A stretch of DNA of 64,000 bases from Mesorhizobium sp. WSM4904 (GTDB taxonomy: Bacteria > Pseudomonadota > Alphaproteobacteria > Rhizobiales > Rhizobiaceae). A program made the translations under genes and the position numbers. The notes below the pieces were generated by a model. The model was not told the origin of the DNA. It saw only the letters and a program-made list of their open reading frames with translations, and did not search any database. Positions 22,860 to 30,835 of the stretch are shown here, piece after piece; the first letter of the stretch is position 1, and each line of letters opens with the position of its first letter. The stretch is taken from positions 4,969,001 through 5,033,000 of the forward strand of contig NZ_CP121354.1 of the NCBI RefSeq assembly GCF_029674545.1, written 5' to 3'.

Positions 22860-23405
22860 CTACCTCCCATACGTATACGTCACGCTGGCCTCGCCCAGCG
22901 CCTGGCTCTTCGCCGCCACCGACACCATCGCCGGCGACGGATTTTCCGGCGTGCGCAGCTTCGCTTCGCCCAGCGCATAGAGCGTGAAGACATAGTGGTG
23001 CATGCCGCTGCCGGGCGGCGGGCATGGGCCGAAATAGCCGGCGCGGCCGACGCCGCTTTCGCCGGACACCGTGCCCCTGGGCAAGCGCTTGCCGCCCTTC
23101 GAGCCGGCGCCTTCGGCCAGGCCTTTGGCGCTCGCCGGGATGTCCCAGGCGAGCCAATGCCAGAACCCCTTGCCGCCATTGGCATCGGGATCGAACATGG
23201 TGAGCGCGTAGCTCTTGGTGCCGGCCGGCGGGTCCTTCCAGGCAAGCGCGATCGAGACGCTCTTGCCGCCGCATCCAGCCTTGTCGCCGAGATATTTGGC
23301 GTCCCATTTGCCGTTGGAGACCGACGGGCTGGAGATTTCGAAGGCGGATGCCTGGGTGGCGAGACCGAACAGCACAAGCGCGGCAAAGCCAAAGCGCGAG
23401 ATCAT
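22860..23405 (-). CDS. secreted YbhB/YbcL-type PEBP (Raf kinase inhibitor-like) protein
   Basis: 181 residues. A signal peptide (SRFGFAALVLFGLATQASA) precedes FEISSPSVSNGKWDAKYLG. Core PEBP motifs are present: SYALTMFDPDANGGKGFWHW, LAWDIPASAKGLAEG, and GYFGPCPPPGSGMHHYVF, the ligand pocket. Bacterial PEBP proteins bind small anions or phospholipid heads; a role in sporulation-free bacteria is not established. The export signal suggests the periplasm. ATG 23405 follows GGAGTGCAGCC. The gene lies between a repeat and the intergenic region that received the IS element. Confidence 0.87.
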   Translation of the reverse strand: MISRFGFAALVLFGLATQASAFEISSPSVSNGKWDAKYLGDKAGCGGKSVSIALAWKDPPAGTKSYALTMFDPDANGGKGFWHWLAWDIPASAKGLAEGAGSKGGKRLPRGTVSGESGVGRAGYFGPCPPPGSGMHHYVFTLYALGEAKLRTPENPSPAMVSVAAKSQALGEASVTYTYGR

Positions 23406-23720
23406 GGCTGCACTCCTTCTGCTTGAACTGAGGAAAATCTATCCGAAAGGCGAACCGGAGCCGAGCAACTTTGTGTGACGAGTTGGCGGGGCGCCGAGAC
23501 CGCTGATCTCCCCCCTTTGTGGCTACCCTTGTGGCTACGCTATGCACACATCTTCTGTGACTACTGATCGACCTGAGGCTTGATTGCCACGTGGTTCCCC
23601 CAATCCGTCGCTGCTTCGCAGCGCCACCTTTCCCCCCTCCGGAGGGAAAGGAAGGGAGCCTTGCTGGACGAGCGTTGACGGCAAGAAGCCTGGCGCCTTT
23701 CCTCTACCCCGTCGATCGGG
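23406..23720. other. intergenic region left of the IS element
   Basis: 315 bases without a gene. It holds degenerate family A sequence (CTGATCTCCCCCCTTTGTGG near 23500, with GTGGCTACCCTTGTGGCTAC as a short direct repeat), a hairpin CCCTCCGGAGGG near 23635, and the left arm of another hairpin element (CCTCTACCCCGTCGATCGGG, 23701-23720) whose right arm now lies beyond the IS at 25044. Confidence 0.6.
23711..23720. repeat. left 10-bp target site duplication of the IS element
   Basis: GTCGATCGGG directly abuts the IS left end and is repeated exactly at 25044-25053. Confidence 0.85.
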
Positions 23721-25043
23721 CATATGCGCTAAGATAGCTTTGGCATGGCTTGAAATTTGCGTTTTCGCGGTGGCTCACGCCAACGATGCCGCAAGGCATG
23801 GAGATTTTGGCGCAAGCTTGCCAAGCGAGGCTGAGTAAAGATCGCTGCGATCAGCGAGGCGACGATCTGGCGGGTGGCGCGCCACAGCAGCGGGCGCCCG
23901 TCGCTCAAGGGGGAGAGACACCCAACTCCTGCGAGAGGGGTTCGGTCACAAGCGCGATGAGGAAGTGGGCAAGAATCCAAGGCTTTGCGATCCTTGGGTC
24001 TTTGGCGGGAGGCGCGCGCAGCCCGATCAGGCTCTTCAGACGCTTGAAGGCGAGCTCGATGCGCCAGCGCATGCGATAGAGCTTGAGAACCGTGCCGGCG
24101 GGAAACTCCTGCCGGTCAAGCGAGGTCACAAGGATGACGAAGCCGGCCGCAATCAGCGTCTCGGGTCGAACCTTGTTGCCCTTGGCCTTGGCTTCCTTGT
24201 TGATTTTGCGCCGCGCTTCTTGTGCCGCTGCCTCGGATTTGCGCAAGGCGATCAGGCGCATCTTCACAGGCTCGCCCTTCTTGAGGGCCAACCGGACAGG
24301 CGTTTCGAAGACTTCCTCGCGGCGGCTCTCCAGGTAGCCGATGAGATCGAACGCCTTGCCGTTGGCGTCGAGCCATCGCGCATTCTTCCACGACGCGCGC
24401 ACGACAACGTCGCCGCCTTGCGCCATGACCCTTGCGATCCGCTCGGCCTGCAGATAGGCGCGGTCGCCGATGCGGATCTCGCCCGCCACCACCGGCACGC
24501 GGTCGATCAGCTCGGCCTCGCTTTGGTCGGTGATCTCGAGGAAATCGAACTGCTCGCGCTCAAGCTCGAAGGCGCAGTGCATGCGCCAAAGGCCATTGTT
24601 CTTCTTCTCATGCGCACCGGCCTTGGCAACCGCCGTCGCATCGAGGATGCGGATCAGCCGGCCCTTGGCCAAGCCTTTTTCCTCGCGCTTCAAAAGATGC
24701 CCAATCAACTGCTGCAGCCACGGCCCTGCATTGCGCAGCCGGCCGAGCAAGGCCACGTCCGAGATGTCGGCAATCCCGCTCGCCGCCGCCCAGGCCACGA
24801 CGCCCCGCATGCCCACCTTGCCAAGGCAGTAAGCCAATGTCAGGCGCAACAGATCGCACGCCGACCGGATACCCCGCGGTCGCAGGAACGCCTTCGTCTC
24901 GCGCGCACTTCCTGCGATCAACTCTTCGCCGCCGAGAAGCGCAATCGTCTCGGCCCAGCCGTCATCAACAAGTGATTCGTGTGTCATCCTCAGCGTAGAA
25001 TCACAACCGATTCCGCGCTGCAACACCTATCTTAGCGCCTATG
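23721..25043 (-). mobile_element. IS4-family insertion sequence, 1323 bp, complete
   Basis: Terminal inverted repeats CATATGCGCTAAGATAG (23721-23737) and, read on the other strand, CATAGGCGCTAAGATAG (25027-25043), 16 of 17 identical, bounded by a perfect 10-bp target duplication GTCGATCGGG. One full transposase gene is inside. Intact ends, duplication and gene point to a recent insertion. IS4-family elements characteristically duplicate about 10-12 bp, which agrees. Confidence 0.9.
23905..24987 (-). CDS. IS4-family DDE transposase
   Basis: 360 residues. DDE core: first Asp in RLIRILDATAVAK, second Asp in RIGDRAYLQAERIARV, and the IS4 Y-(2)-R-(3)-E-(6)-K signature in LYRMRWRIELAFKRLKSLIG. The insertion domain between the second Asp and the Glu is rich in Lys/Arg (RRKINKEAKAKGNKVRPE), as in many IS4 elements. 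I chose ATG 24987 (MTHESLVDDGW); a GTG at 25026 also lies in frame just inside the inverted repeat, and the ribosome site is weak for both. No frameshift or stop interrupts the gene, so the element may be active. Confidence 0.88.
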   Translation of the reverse strand: MTHESLVDDGWAETIALLGGEELIAGSARETKAFLRPRGIRSACDLLRLTLAYCLGKVGMRGVVAWAAASGIADISDVALLGRLRNAGPWLQQLIGHLLKREEKGLAKGRLIRILDATAVAKAGAHEKKNNGLWRMHCAFELEREQFDFLEITDQSEAELIDRVPVVAGEIRIGDRAYLQAERIARVMAQGGDVVVRASWKNARWLDANGKAFDLIGYLESRREEVFETPVRLALKKGEPVKMRLIALRKSEAAAQEARRKINKEAKAKGNKVRPETLIAAGFVILVTSLDRQEFPAGTVLKLYRMRWRIELAFKRLKSLIGLRAPPAKDPRIAKPWILAHFLIALVTEPLSQELGVSPP

Positions 25044-25053
25044 GTCGATCGGG
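25044..25053. repeat. right 10-bp target site duplication of the IS element
   Basis: GTCGATCGGG, identical to 23711-23720. Removing the IS and one copy restores the hairpin CCTCTACCCCGTCGATCGGG followed by GGAGAGG. Confidence 0.85.
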
Positions 25054-25242
25054 GGAGAGGTGGCTCGGCGAAGCCGAGACGGAGTGGGGGGTCGACCAGC
25101 GCTACATTAGACATGCGCCAAGCTGCCATGCACGCTATCGCCAAAGACCAGCCGCTTGGAAATGTATGCATCCCCTAGCCGCTTGGGGGGAGATTGGACG
25201 TCACCGCCGCTTTCGCCAATCTCCAACGATCGGGTGAACGCC

Positions 25243-26031
25243 CTACTCCGCCGCGTTGCATTCCTCCAGCGGCGGCGCCACCAGCCCGTCCACGGCCGCC
25301 AGCCACAACCGGTCGATGCGGGCAAGCTTGGCGCCGTCGATCTCGTCGAGGTGGTTCCAGTACATCCCGTCGTCGTAGAAATAGCCGAACTCGCGCTCCA
25401 TCGCCTCGGCCGCATCCACCGCCTCGGTGTCGATGCAGGCGCGCAACTCGGCCCGCATGGCGGCAAGGCGCGATGGCGTGAGCTCCCGCACCTCCTCGAA
25501 GGAGAGCTTCGGGAAGATCAGCCGGCTGCGCGGCAGGGCCGACAGGTTGGCGCAGAGCGTGCCGCGCCGCAGCGCGTGGATCAGCAAGCGCGCGGACTTT
25601 GCCTCGAGGCTCTGCAGTGTGATGTCGCCGCGCAGCGGGTCGGCGCGGCCGGTGCCGTAGAAATGCGTGTCGCCGGCATGATCGTAGATCATGTCGCAGC
25701 CGAGGAAGGCGAGCACGTCCGGTCTCTGGCTGCGGACCGTCCAGTAGGCCGCCGTCATCGACATGGTGCCGCCGGCATAGACAAAGCCGCCGAAGCTGTT
25801 CTGAGTCGGCACATAGTCGGCGGCGCTGAAAATCCGCCGCGCCGGATCGGGCCGCGGCATGCGATCGGCCGGGAAATCGCCGGCATGGACAAGGATGTCC
25901 CAGTCGGAGCGCACGCGCCAGGCATTGTTGATGGCGACGATGTCGGCGAAGGCCTGCTTCGGCCATGAAGCGCAGCGCGTGACATCGGGCGCGCTGCCGA
26001 GCAGCAGTGTCACGCGGAGCGATGCATCCAT
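25243..26031 (-). CDS. hypothetical protein, possible sugar-transferase-like fold
   Basis: 262 residues, cytosolic by appearance. The start MDASLRVTLLLGSAPDVTRC, then INNAWRVRSDWDILVHAGDF and LAFLGCDMIYDHAGDTHFYG, has the look of a Rossmann-like nucleotide-binding protein. The DMIYD and GDTHFYG motifs recall acidic sites of glycosyltransferase-like or DUF115-type proteins, but I cannot place it firmly. The C-terminal part is helical (RLAAMRAELRACIDTEAVDA). ATG 26031 follows GAGAGGATGGC; an ATG at 26061 is less likely. It is divergent from the secreted peptide gene at 26232. Confidence 0.62.
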   Translation of the reverse strand: MDASLRVTLLLGSAPDVTRCASWPKQAFADIVAINNAWRVRSDWDILVHAGDFPADRMPRPDPARRIFSAADYVPTQNSFGGFVYAGGTMSMTAAYWTVRSQRPDVLAFLGCDMIYDHAGDTHFYGTGRADPLRGDITLQSLEAKSARLLIHALRRGTLCANLSALPRSRLIFPKLSFEEVRELTPSRLAAMRAELRACIDTEAVDAAEAMEREFGYFYDDGMYWNHLDEIDGAKLARIDRLWLAAVDGLVAPPLEECNAAE

Positions 26032-26166
26032 GCCATCCTCTCTCACCAGCCGGGGCGACACATTTGAGCTTGTCGGCCGTCTCCTGCAAGGGCCGACCGC
26101 CGCGCGATCTGCCCGCCAAACCCTCGAAAAGGCCGGCGATGCGGCCCTTCACGAATTCTTTCAGCC

Positions 26167-26191
26167 GGAACATCCCCTGGAATGCTCCGTT
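26167..26191 (+). promoter_or_regulatory. EcfG promoter, consensus form
   Basis: GGAAC at 26167-26171, 16 bases, CGTT at 26188-26191: a perfect match to the EcfG consensus, 41 bases before ATG 26232. Confidence 0.78.
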
Positions 26192-26231
26192 GGAAATTCA
26201 ATCAACAATGCAAACCGATGGAGATTTCCTC

Positions 26232-26525
26232 ATGATGAAGAAAATCCTCGCAGCTTGCGTGCTCACCCTTGCGCTCGCGACCTCGGCCGCGATGGCGCAA
26301 TCGACCGGCACGAGCGCCGGCGCGAATGCGTCGGGCAGCGTGTCGGGCGGCATTAACGGCGCGGTGACAGGCACGACGCCGACCCAGACGGATACGACCA
26401 CGACCGGTTCCACGAACAAGTCGAACGGCATGGAGGACCGCTGCAAGGACAGCGGCGGCTACGACACCGACAACAACACTCCCAGCGGCGCCATGACTTC
26501 CGACATGCAGAACTGCAACAAGTAG
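26232..26525 (+). CDS. small secreted Thr/Gly/Asn-rich protein under EcfG control
   Basis: 97 residues. A signal peptide (KKILAACVLTLALATSAAMA, cleavage before QSTGTS) leads to a low-complexity mature part with TSAGANASGSVSGGING and TPTQTDTTTTGSTNKS, ending in a segment with two cysteines (DRCKDSGGYDT and MQNCNK) that could form a disulfide. The family is unrecognised; such proteins occur widely in rhizobia as stress-induced secreted peptides. ATGs at 26232 and 26235 both fit, preceded by GATGGAG. The consensus EcfG promoter 41 bases upstream places it in the general stress response. A strong terminator follows at 26585-26622. Confidence 0.75.
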   Translation: MMKKILAACVLTLALATSAAMAQSTGTSAGANASGSVSGGINGAVTGTTPTQTDTTTTGSTNKSNGMEDRCKDSGGYDTDNNTPSGAMTSDMQNCNK

Positions 26526-26584
26526 CGTCGCCTGGCCCTGTCGCGCTTCTCCGCGTCGGCTCCAACGCGAGGGGAAGCCCCATG

Positions 26585-26622
26585 AAAAAGCCCCGCCGGT
26601 GGAGGCCGTCGGGGCTCTTTCG
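26585..26622 (+). terminator. Rho-independent terminator after the secreted peptide gene
   Basis: AAAAAGCCCCGCCGG, an eight-base loop region, then CCGTCGGGGCTCTTTC: an 8-11 bp GC-rich stem followed by a T-rich stretch, 60 bases after the stop codon. Confidence 0.75.
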
Positions 26623-26773
26623 TTCGGCCGTGAAGGTGGGACTTCGCGGCCTGTCGATCCAGGGGGTGTTGGATCGGCCGCGACCCTGGCTGAAGAATCG
26701 GCGGCCCCGATAATCACGCCTGCGCACCAGCAATCACGCCTGCGCGAGGGCGAGATGATAGCCGGCGAAAGGT

Positions 26774-26806
26774 GATCTCCCCCCTTGCGGGGGAGATCAA
26801 CCACTT
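26774..26806. repeat. mosaic repeat, family A, minimal hairpin
   Basis: GTGATCTCCCCCCTTGCGGG then GGAGATC, the bare family A hairpin without inner module, immediately after the aminotransferase stop codon, where it could act as its terminator. Confidence 0.6.
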
Positions 26807-28015
26807 TCAACCCCTCAGCAACTTCGCCAACCTTGGCACACCCTCGCCCACCGCGCGGTCATCCGCGAGCGTGAACGACATGCGCAGCGTGTTGCGGCCG
26901 GTGCCGTCGGCGTAGAAGGCCTTGCCGGGAACGAAGGCGACGCGCGCCTCCTTCACCGAACGCGCCAGGAGGTCGGTGGCGTCCGAGCCTTCGGGCAGCG
27001 TCAGCCAGACGAACATGCCGCCTTCCGGCCGGCTCCAGGAAATGCCGTCGGGCATGTTTTCCTCGAGCGCGCCGAGCAGCGCGTCGCGACGCCGGCGATA
27101 GGCGCCGATCAGCCTCTCCACCTGGCGATCGAAGATCGTTTCGGCGACGCGGTGCATGACCATCTGGTTGATCGAGGGGCTGTGCAGGTCGGAGGCCTGC
27201 TTCATCAGCACCAGCTTTTCCACGACATGGCGCGGCGCGCAGACCCAGCCGACGCGCATGCCGGGCGACAGGATCTTGGAAAACGAGCCGCAATAGAGCG
27301 TGCGCGCCTTGTCGATGCCGCCGGACCGCGCGCAGTCGAGCGCCAGGATCGGCGGCACGGCCTCGCCGTCGTAGCGCAGCGCCCGGTAGGCGGCGTCCTC
27401 GATGACGGCTATGTCGAGCTCGCCGGCGAGATCGAGCACCGCCTCGCGCTGCCCGGCGTCGAGCGTGTTGCCGGTCGGGTTGGCGAAATCCGGCACCAGA
27501 TAGGCGAACTTCACCTTGCCGCCATTAGCCGCGGCCGCCGCGCGATAGGCTTCCGGCGTCATGTTGCCGCCGGCAGCGTTCAGCCGGTCGTAGCGCGGCT
27601 CATAGGCGTTGAAGGCCTGCAGCGCGCCGAGATAGGTCGGCCAGGTCACCAGCGCGGTGTCGCCGGGCGACAAAAACAGCTTGCCGAGATAGTCGAGCGC
27701 CTGCTGCGAGCCGGAGGTGATGAAGATGTTGCCCTCGTCGCACCGGACACCCAGCGTGCCCATATAGGCGGCCAGCCATTTGCGCAGCGGCAGAAAGCCT
27801 TCGCTGACCTGATATTGCAAGGCGGCGCCCGCCTCCGCGCCGCCGAGCACCGCCTGGTAGGCGTCGCCGATGGCCTCGGCCGGAAACAGCGTCGGATCCG
27901 GAATGCCGCCGGCGAATGAGATGATGTCGGGCTGGTCGAGCAGCTTGAGCAGCTCGCGGATTTCCGAGGCCTTCATGCGCGAGGAGCGCGAGGCCAGAAG
28001 GTTCAACAGGGTCAA
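26807..28015 (-). CDS. PLP-dependent aminotransferase, class I/II (2-aminoadipate/MocR-type fold)
   Basis: 402 residues. PLP-fold type I: ISFAGGIPDPTLFPAEA near the N-terminus is typical of the LysN/2-aminoadipate-like group, followed by TSGSQQALDYLGKLFLSPGD, NPTGN (179-183), Asp207 in EDAAYRALRYDGE, and the PLP lysine Lys247 in GSFSKILSPGMRVGW. It lacks the GntR DNA-binding domain of MocR regulators, so it is an enzyme, probably acting on aromatic, branched-chain or aminoadipate-type substrates. An inverted repeat, TAGGTCA-N7-TGACCTA, lies about 30-50 bases before its start and may be its operator. No co-transcribed neighbour is visible. Confidence 0.88.
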   Translation of the reverse strand: MTLLNLLASRSSRMKASEIRELLKLLDQPDIISFAGGIPDPTLFPAEAIGDAYQAVLGGAEAGAALQYQVSEGFLPLRKWLAAYMGTLGVRCDEGNIFITSGSQQALDYLGKLFLSPGDTALVTWPTYLGALQAFNAYEPRYDRLNAAGGNMTPEAYRAAAAANGGKVKFAYLVPDFANPTGNTLDAGQREAVLDLAGELDIAVIEDAAYRALRYDGEAVPPILALDCARSGGIDKARTLYCGSFSKILSPGMRVGWVCAPRHVVEKLVLMKQASDLHSPSINQMVMHRVAETIFDRQVERLIGAYRRRRDALLGALEENMPDGISWSRPEGGMFVWLTLPEGSDATDLLARSVKEARVAFVPGKAFYADGTGRNTLRMSFTLADDRAVGEGVPRLAKLLRG

Positions 28016-28045
28016 GGCGCACCTCCCGCAGGGCGAGTTTTCTTT

Positions 28046-28066
28046 TAGGTCAATGTAGCTGACCTA
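28046..28066 (-). promoter_or_regulatory. inverted repeat upstream of the aminotransferase
   Basis: TAGGTCA (28046-28052), seven bases, TGACCTA (28060-28066), perfect arms, 31 bases before the aminotransferase start. The form suits a dimeric repressor such as a GntR or Lrp-type protein. Confidence 0.5.
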
Positions 28067-28137
28067 TTATCAGACGGCACCCTTCGCGTGAATACACAAA
28101 ACAGTCACGGCGCATCGTCCAGGCGACGTTATTTCCC

Positions 28138-28200
28138 GCATGTCGCTTTCCCAAAACCGCTGCACACCCAAAACCGCTGCACACTTTTGGCCGACATGCG
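28138..28200. repeat. palindromic rhizobial repeat, family E, with internal duplication
   Basis: Arms GCATGTCG and CGACATGC enclose CCCAAAACCGCTGCACA repeated once in tandem, then CTTTTGG. With the inverted repeat at 28046 it accounts for most of the 314-base gap 28016-28329; the remainder (28201-28329) shows nothing beyond the ribosome site AGGGGGG. Confidence 0.6.
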
Positions 28201-28329
28201 CTTGCCGGCATATTTTCAGAAACGCTAATGGAAAAATGTTGCGAGTGAAGCGACTTCAGCGCAGCATGGAGGCTGCGGGCCGGAGAGTCAGGAGAAAAAC
28301 AATCCGGCCAAACGGGATAGGGGGGGTAA

Positions 28330-29070
28330 ATGACACTCGAAATCATCGGGGCCGGATTCGGCCGCACCGGCACGTGGTCCACTTTCGCCGCGCTGAACAG
28401 GCTCGGCTTTCCGAGCTACCATATGCAGGAAGTCATCATGAACAAGGCCAACAAGGGCCATCTCGACTTCTGGCGCAAGGTGGCGAACAGCCCGCCCGGC
28501 ACGCAGCACGACTGGAATCGCGTCTTTGCCGATTACCGGGCGACCGTCGACAATCCGGGCTGCTGCGTGTGGCGCGAGCTGATGGCGGCCTATCCCCGTG
28601 CCAAGGTGCTTTTGACGCTGCATCCGCGTGGCGCCGAAGCCTGGTACGAGAGCACCATCGACACGATCTACTTCACCGAAAATGTCTGGCAGTTCAGGGT
28701 GCTGGAATGGCTGACGCCGTTCGGCCGCAAGTTCGGCGACATGTCGCGGAAGCTGGTCTGGGGCCGCACGCTGAAAGGAGTGATGAACGACCGTGACAAG
28801 GCGGTGGCGCGCTACAACGCCTATATCGACGAAGTGAAAGCGGCGGTGTCACCGGAGAGGCTCCTGGTGTTCAAGGTGACCGACGGCTGGGGTCCGCTCT
28901 GCGATTTCCTCGGCGTTCCGCTTCCCAACGAACCCTTCCCCAACCTCAACGACCGCGCCAGTATCAAGAAGATCATCCGCGAGATGATCATCGGCTCCTA
29001 TCTTATGCTCGCCGGCGTCGCGGTGCTGATCGCGCTGGCGGTCGGCGGACTGTGGTGGTGGCTGGGGTAA
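28330..29070 (+). CDS. sulfotransferase family protein with C-terminal membrane anchor
   Basis: 246 residues. The start LEIIGAGFGRTGTWSTFAAL is the PAPS-binding loop of the Sulfotransfer_4 group; further motifs are YHMQEVIMNKANKGH, KVLLTLHPRGAEAWYEST and LLVFKVTDGWGPLCDFLGVP. This group of short sulfotransferase-like proteins is common in proteobacteria, with acceptors unknown. The last 28 residues form one hydrophobic helix ending LWWWLG, so the protein is probably tail-anchored in the inner membrane with the enzyme domain in the cytosol. AGGGGGG lies eight bases before ATG 28330. It has no evident operon partner. Confidence 0.82.
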   Translation: MTLEIIGAGFGRTGTWSTFAALNRLGFPSYHMQEVIMNKANKGHLDFWRKVANSPPGTQHDWNRVFADYRATVDNPGCCVWRELMAAYPRAKVLLTLHPRGAEAWYESTIDTIYFTENVWQFRVLEWLTPFGRKFGDMSRKLVWGRTLKGVMNDRDKAVARYNAYIDEVKAAVSPERLLVFKVTDGWGPLCDFLGVPLPNEPFPNLNDRASIKKIIREMIIGSYLMLAGVAVLIALAVGGLWWWLG

Positions 29071-29324
29071 AGGCAAAGGATACCGGATCGGCGGCGGAAC
29101 CGGCGGAGAGCATCTCCGCTTCCGGCGCCAATAGCGGGATTGTCGTTATATTAGAATAAGCGCATATTATCGCGGGCCGAAGCCTTGCTCCGGCCGAACC
29201 GCCGTTGGCCATGTTTGTCCAGGCGGTCCACAGACCAAGTCAAATGCCGGTGAAGCACATGCACCTCGGTGTGCTGCTCAAACGATCGAGCAGCCCGGGG
29301 CAATGATATTTGGAGGAGATTCCC

Positions 29325-29639
29325 ATGAAGGTTACCATATTGGCCAATTACGAACCCCATGCCGCCAAAGGGCTGATGCAGGGATCGAACCGCGAGGTTG
29401 CAATTGCGGCGCTTTTTGAAAGCGTCGGCGGCAGGATGAGCAACCTGACGTTCACGCGCGGCATGTACGACGTCGTCGTCAATGGTGAGGTGCCGGATCA
29501 GGTTGCCGGGATGGGCATGGCACTTGCCGTGCGGGCCAGTGGCTCGGTGAGCGACCTCGTCGTCCTCGAAGAGCTCGACATGAAAGCCGTGATCGCGGCC
29601 GCCAACAAGGCCGCCGGCGCCTACAAGCCCGCCGGCTGA
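29325..29639 (+). CDS. GYD domain protein
   Basis: 104 residues, a single GYD domain: KVTILANYEPHAAKGLMQGS, then EVAIAALFESVGGRMSNLTF and the eponymous region TRGMYDVVVNGEVPD. GYD proteins are small ferredoxin-like alpha/beta proteins of unknown function, distantly like the Dabb stress proteins. ATG 29325 follows GGAGGAG at the right distance; an ATG at 29310 precedes that site. No partner gene is adjacent. The hydrophobic helix MGMALAVRASGSVSDLVVLE is part of the fold, not a membrane segment. Confidence 0.82.
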   Translation: MKVTILANYEPHAAKGLMQGSNREVAIAALFESVGGRMSNLTFTRGMYDVVVNGEVPDQVAGMGMALAVRASGSVSDLVVLEELDMKAVIAAANKAAGAYKPAG

Positions 29640-29718
29640 CCATTGGCCAGGCGGCACGGGACGATTGAACGCACCCGTGCCGCCGGCATCGCATCGCTAA
29701 GCGAGGCTTTGTTGTGAC

Positions 29719-29764
29719 GCATGTCGTTGTCCCAAAAACCGCTACGCACTTTTGGGCAACACGC
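29719..29764. repeat. palindromic rhizobial repeat, family E
   Basis: GCATGTCGTTGTCCCAAAAA, CCGCTACGCAC, TTTTGGGCAACACGCG. It ends directly before the DUF1127 stop codon and could serve as its terminator. Confidence 0.6.
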
Positions 29765-29766
29765 GG

Positions 29767-29922
29767 TTAGAAGGGCAACCGAATCTCGATGTCCAGGACG
29801 GAATCGGGCAAGCCGATATCCTTGCGGATTTCCGGCGGCAGTTCGTTCAATTCGCGCGTCGTCCTGCGGCGCTGGCTCGCCCGCGCGAAGGCGGCCCGGA
29901 TTCGGCTAAGGCTCTTAAACAT
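29767..29922 (-). CDS. DUF1127 small protein
   Basis: 51 residues, not long enough for most automatic gene finders. MFKSLSRIRAAFARASQRRR is a basic helix, followed by the DUF1127 core TRELNELPPEIRKDIGLPDS and VLDIEIRLPF. Proteins with this YjiS-like core are short, basic and found in many alphaproteobacteria; some bind RNA and affect phosphate, colonisation or small-RNA turnover. GTGGAGGTCGCG gives a good ribosome site before ATG 29922. It is alone on this strand, bracketed by repeats. Confidence 0.8.
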   Translation of the reverse strand: MFKSLSRIRAAFARASQRRRTTRELNELPPEIRKDIGLPDSVLDIEIRLPF

Positions 29923-30355
29923 CGCGACCTCCACTTAAGCAGCGGCACAATAGTGCCGGGCGCCGCTTTTGAGGTGCGTCTGTAACCAGCCGATTGCGCG
30001 GAAACGGTGAAATGCTTCACTAAGCCGAAGCGGCCTGAAACATATGCACGCAAACTAATTGGGGTGGGGGCGCATGTCGATCCGCGGCGCCCGCGATGTC
30101 AGGCGATCAAGCGCAGGCGGCGGCAAGCGCCGCGCCTGAAGCGCGTCGCGATCTTTCAGATTCGCCGCATGCGCTTTAGGTTTTTGATTTTACGCATGTC
30201 TTCGTCCTGAAACCGGCTCCCACTGGGAGACATGCTTTAGCTCGTCGCTTGATAGTTGGCTTAAACTTCGAAACCGGAACAGGCGCCCGCATAATCCGGC
30301 GCCTGCCGTTCGGCCGCTCGCCATGCGGCTTTCAGAACTTCATGGTGCTCGGCGT
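29923..30355. other. intergenic stretch with a family E repeat
   Basis: 433 bases between the DUF1127 and DUF2934 genes. Contains the family E palindrome at 30194-30235 and Arg-coding-like purine/CG-rich runs (GGCGGCGGCAAGCGCCGCGC) without a convincing start or ribosome site. No gene is supported. Confidence 0.5.
30194..30235. repeat. palindromic rhizobial repeat, family E
   Basis: GCATGTCTTCGTCCTGAAAC, CGGCTCCCACTGGGA, GACATGC: same order of modules as at 47680-47725. Confidence 0.6.
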
Positions 30356-30532
30356 CTATGCGCCGGCCCGGCGGGCGCGTTTGCCCGACGTATCCTGCCT
30401 TTGATCTTCTTCGTCGATCTCGCTCATCGCCTGTTCCCAAAAGCGCAAGTCGGCGCCCTCGGGCTTTCCTTCCTTTTCCCAAAGTTCATAGGCGCGCATG
30501 CGGATGCGCTCTTCTCTGCTCTGATCAGCCAT
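30356..30532 (-). CDS. DUF2934 small protein
   Basis: 58 residues. The core EERIRMRAYELWEKEGKPEG then ADLRFWEQA is the DUF2934 domain, a short helical protein typical of rhizobia and often linked to stress or phasin-like small proteins; function unknown. The tail (DEEDQRQDTSGKRARRAG) is charged and probably disordered. CCGGAGGAACCG provides a strong ribosome site before ATG 30532. It falls below common length limits and would be missed by a coarse scan. No EcfG element is visible in front of it. Confidence 0.83.
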   Translation of the reverse strand: MADQSREERIRMRAYELWEKEGKPEGADLRFWEQAMSEIDEEDQRQDTSGKRARRAGA

Positions 30533-30683
30533 CGGTTCCTCCGGATCTCGATTTCACCAGAAGGAACGTTGGCAGCGGCGAAACGATCCGTGATTGAGTG
30601 GGCCGCAGCCGATTTTCCTCGCCGCTCAGCCGATTATTGCGCCGTCGCTGGCGACCGCCCTGCCGGCCCGGTATTGTGGAAAG

Positions 30684-30835
30684 GCTTATCGGCGCGCAGC
30701 ACCGAGACGGATGAGGGGGGTTGGAAGGAACGGGGCGTGGATGATTTTGAGCACCTGGCCTCCAATGTCTCGCTTCGTCCAGCACCCGTCATCCGTCGCC
30801 TTCGGCGACTCCTTCTCCCACACGGGAGAAGGAGT
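30684..30835. repeat. mosaic repeat, family B, inverted pair
   Basis: Left module TTATCGGCGCGCAGCACCGA, GACGGATGAGGGGGG; right module CCAGCACCCGTCATCCGTCG, CCTTCGGCGACTCCTTCTCC, CACACGGGAGAAGG. Confidence 0.65.
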
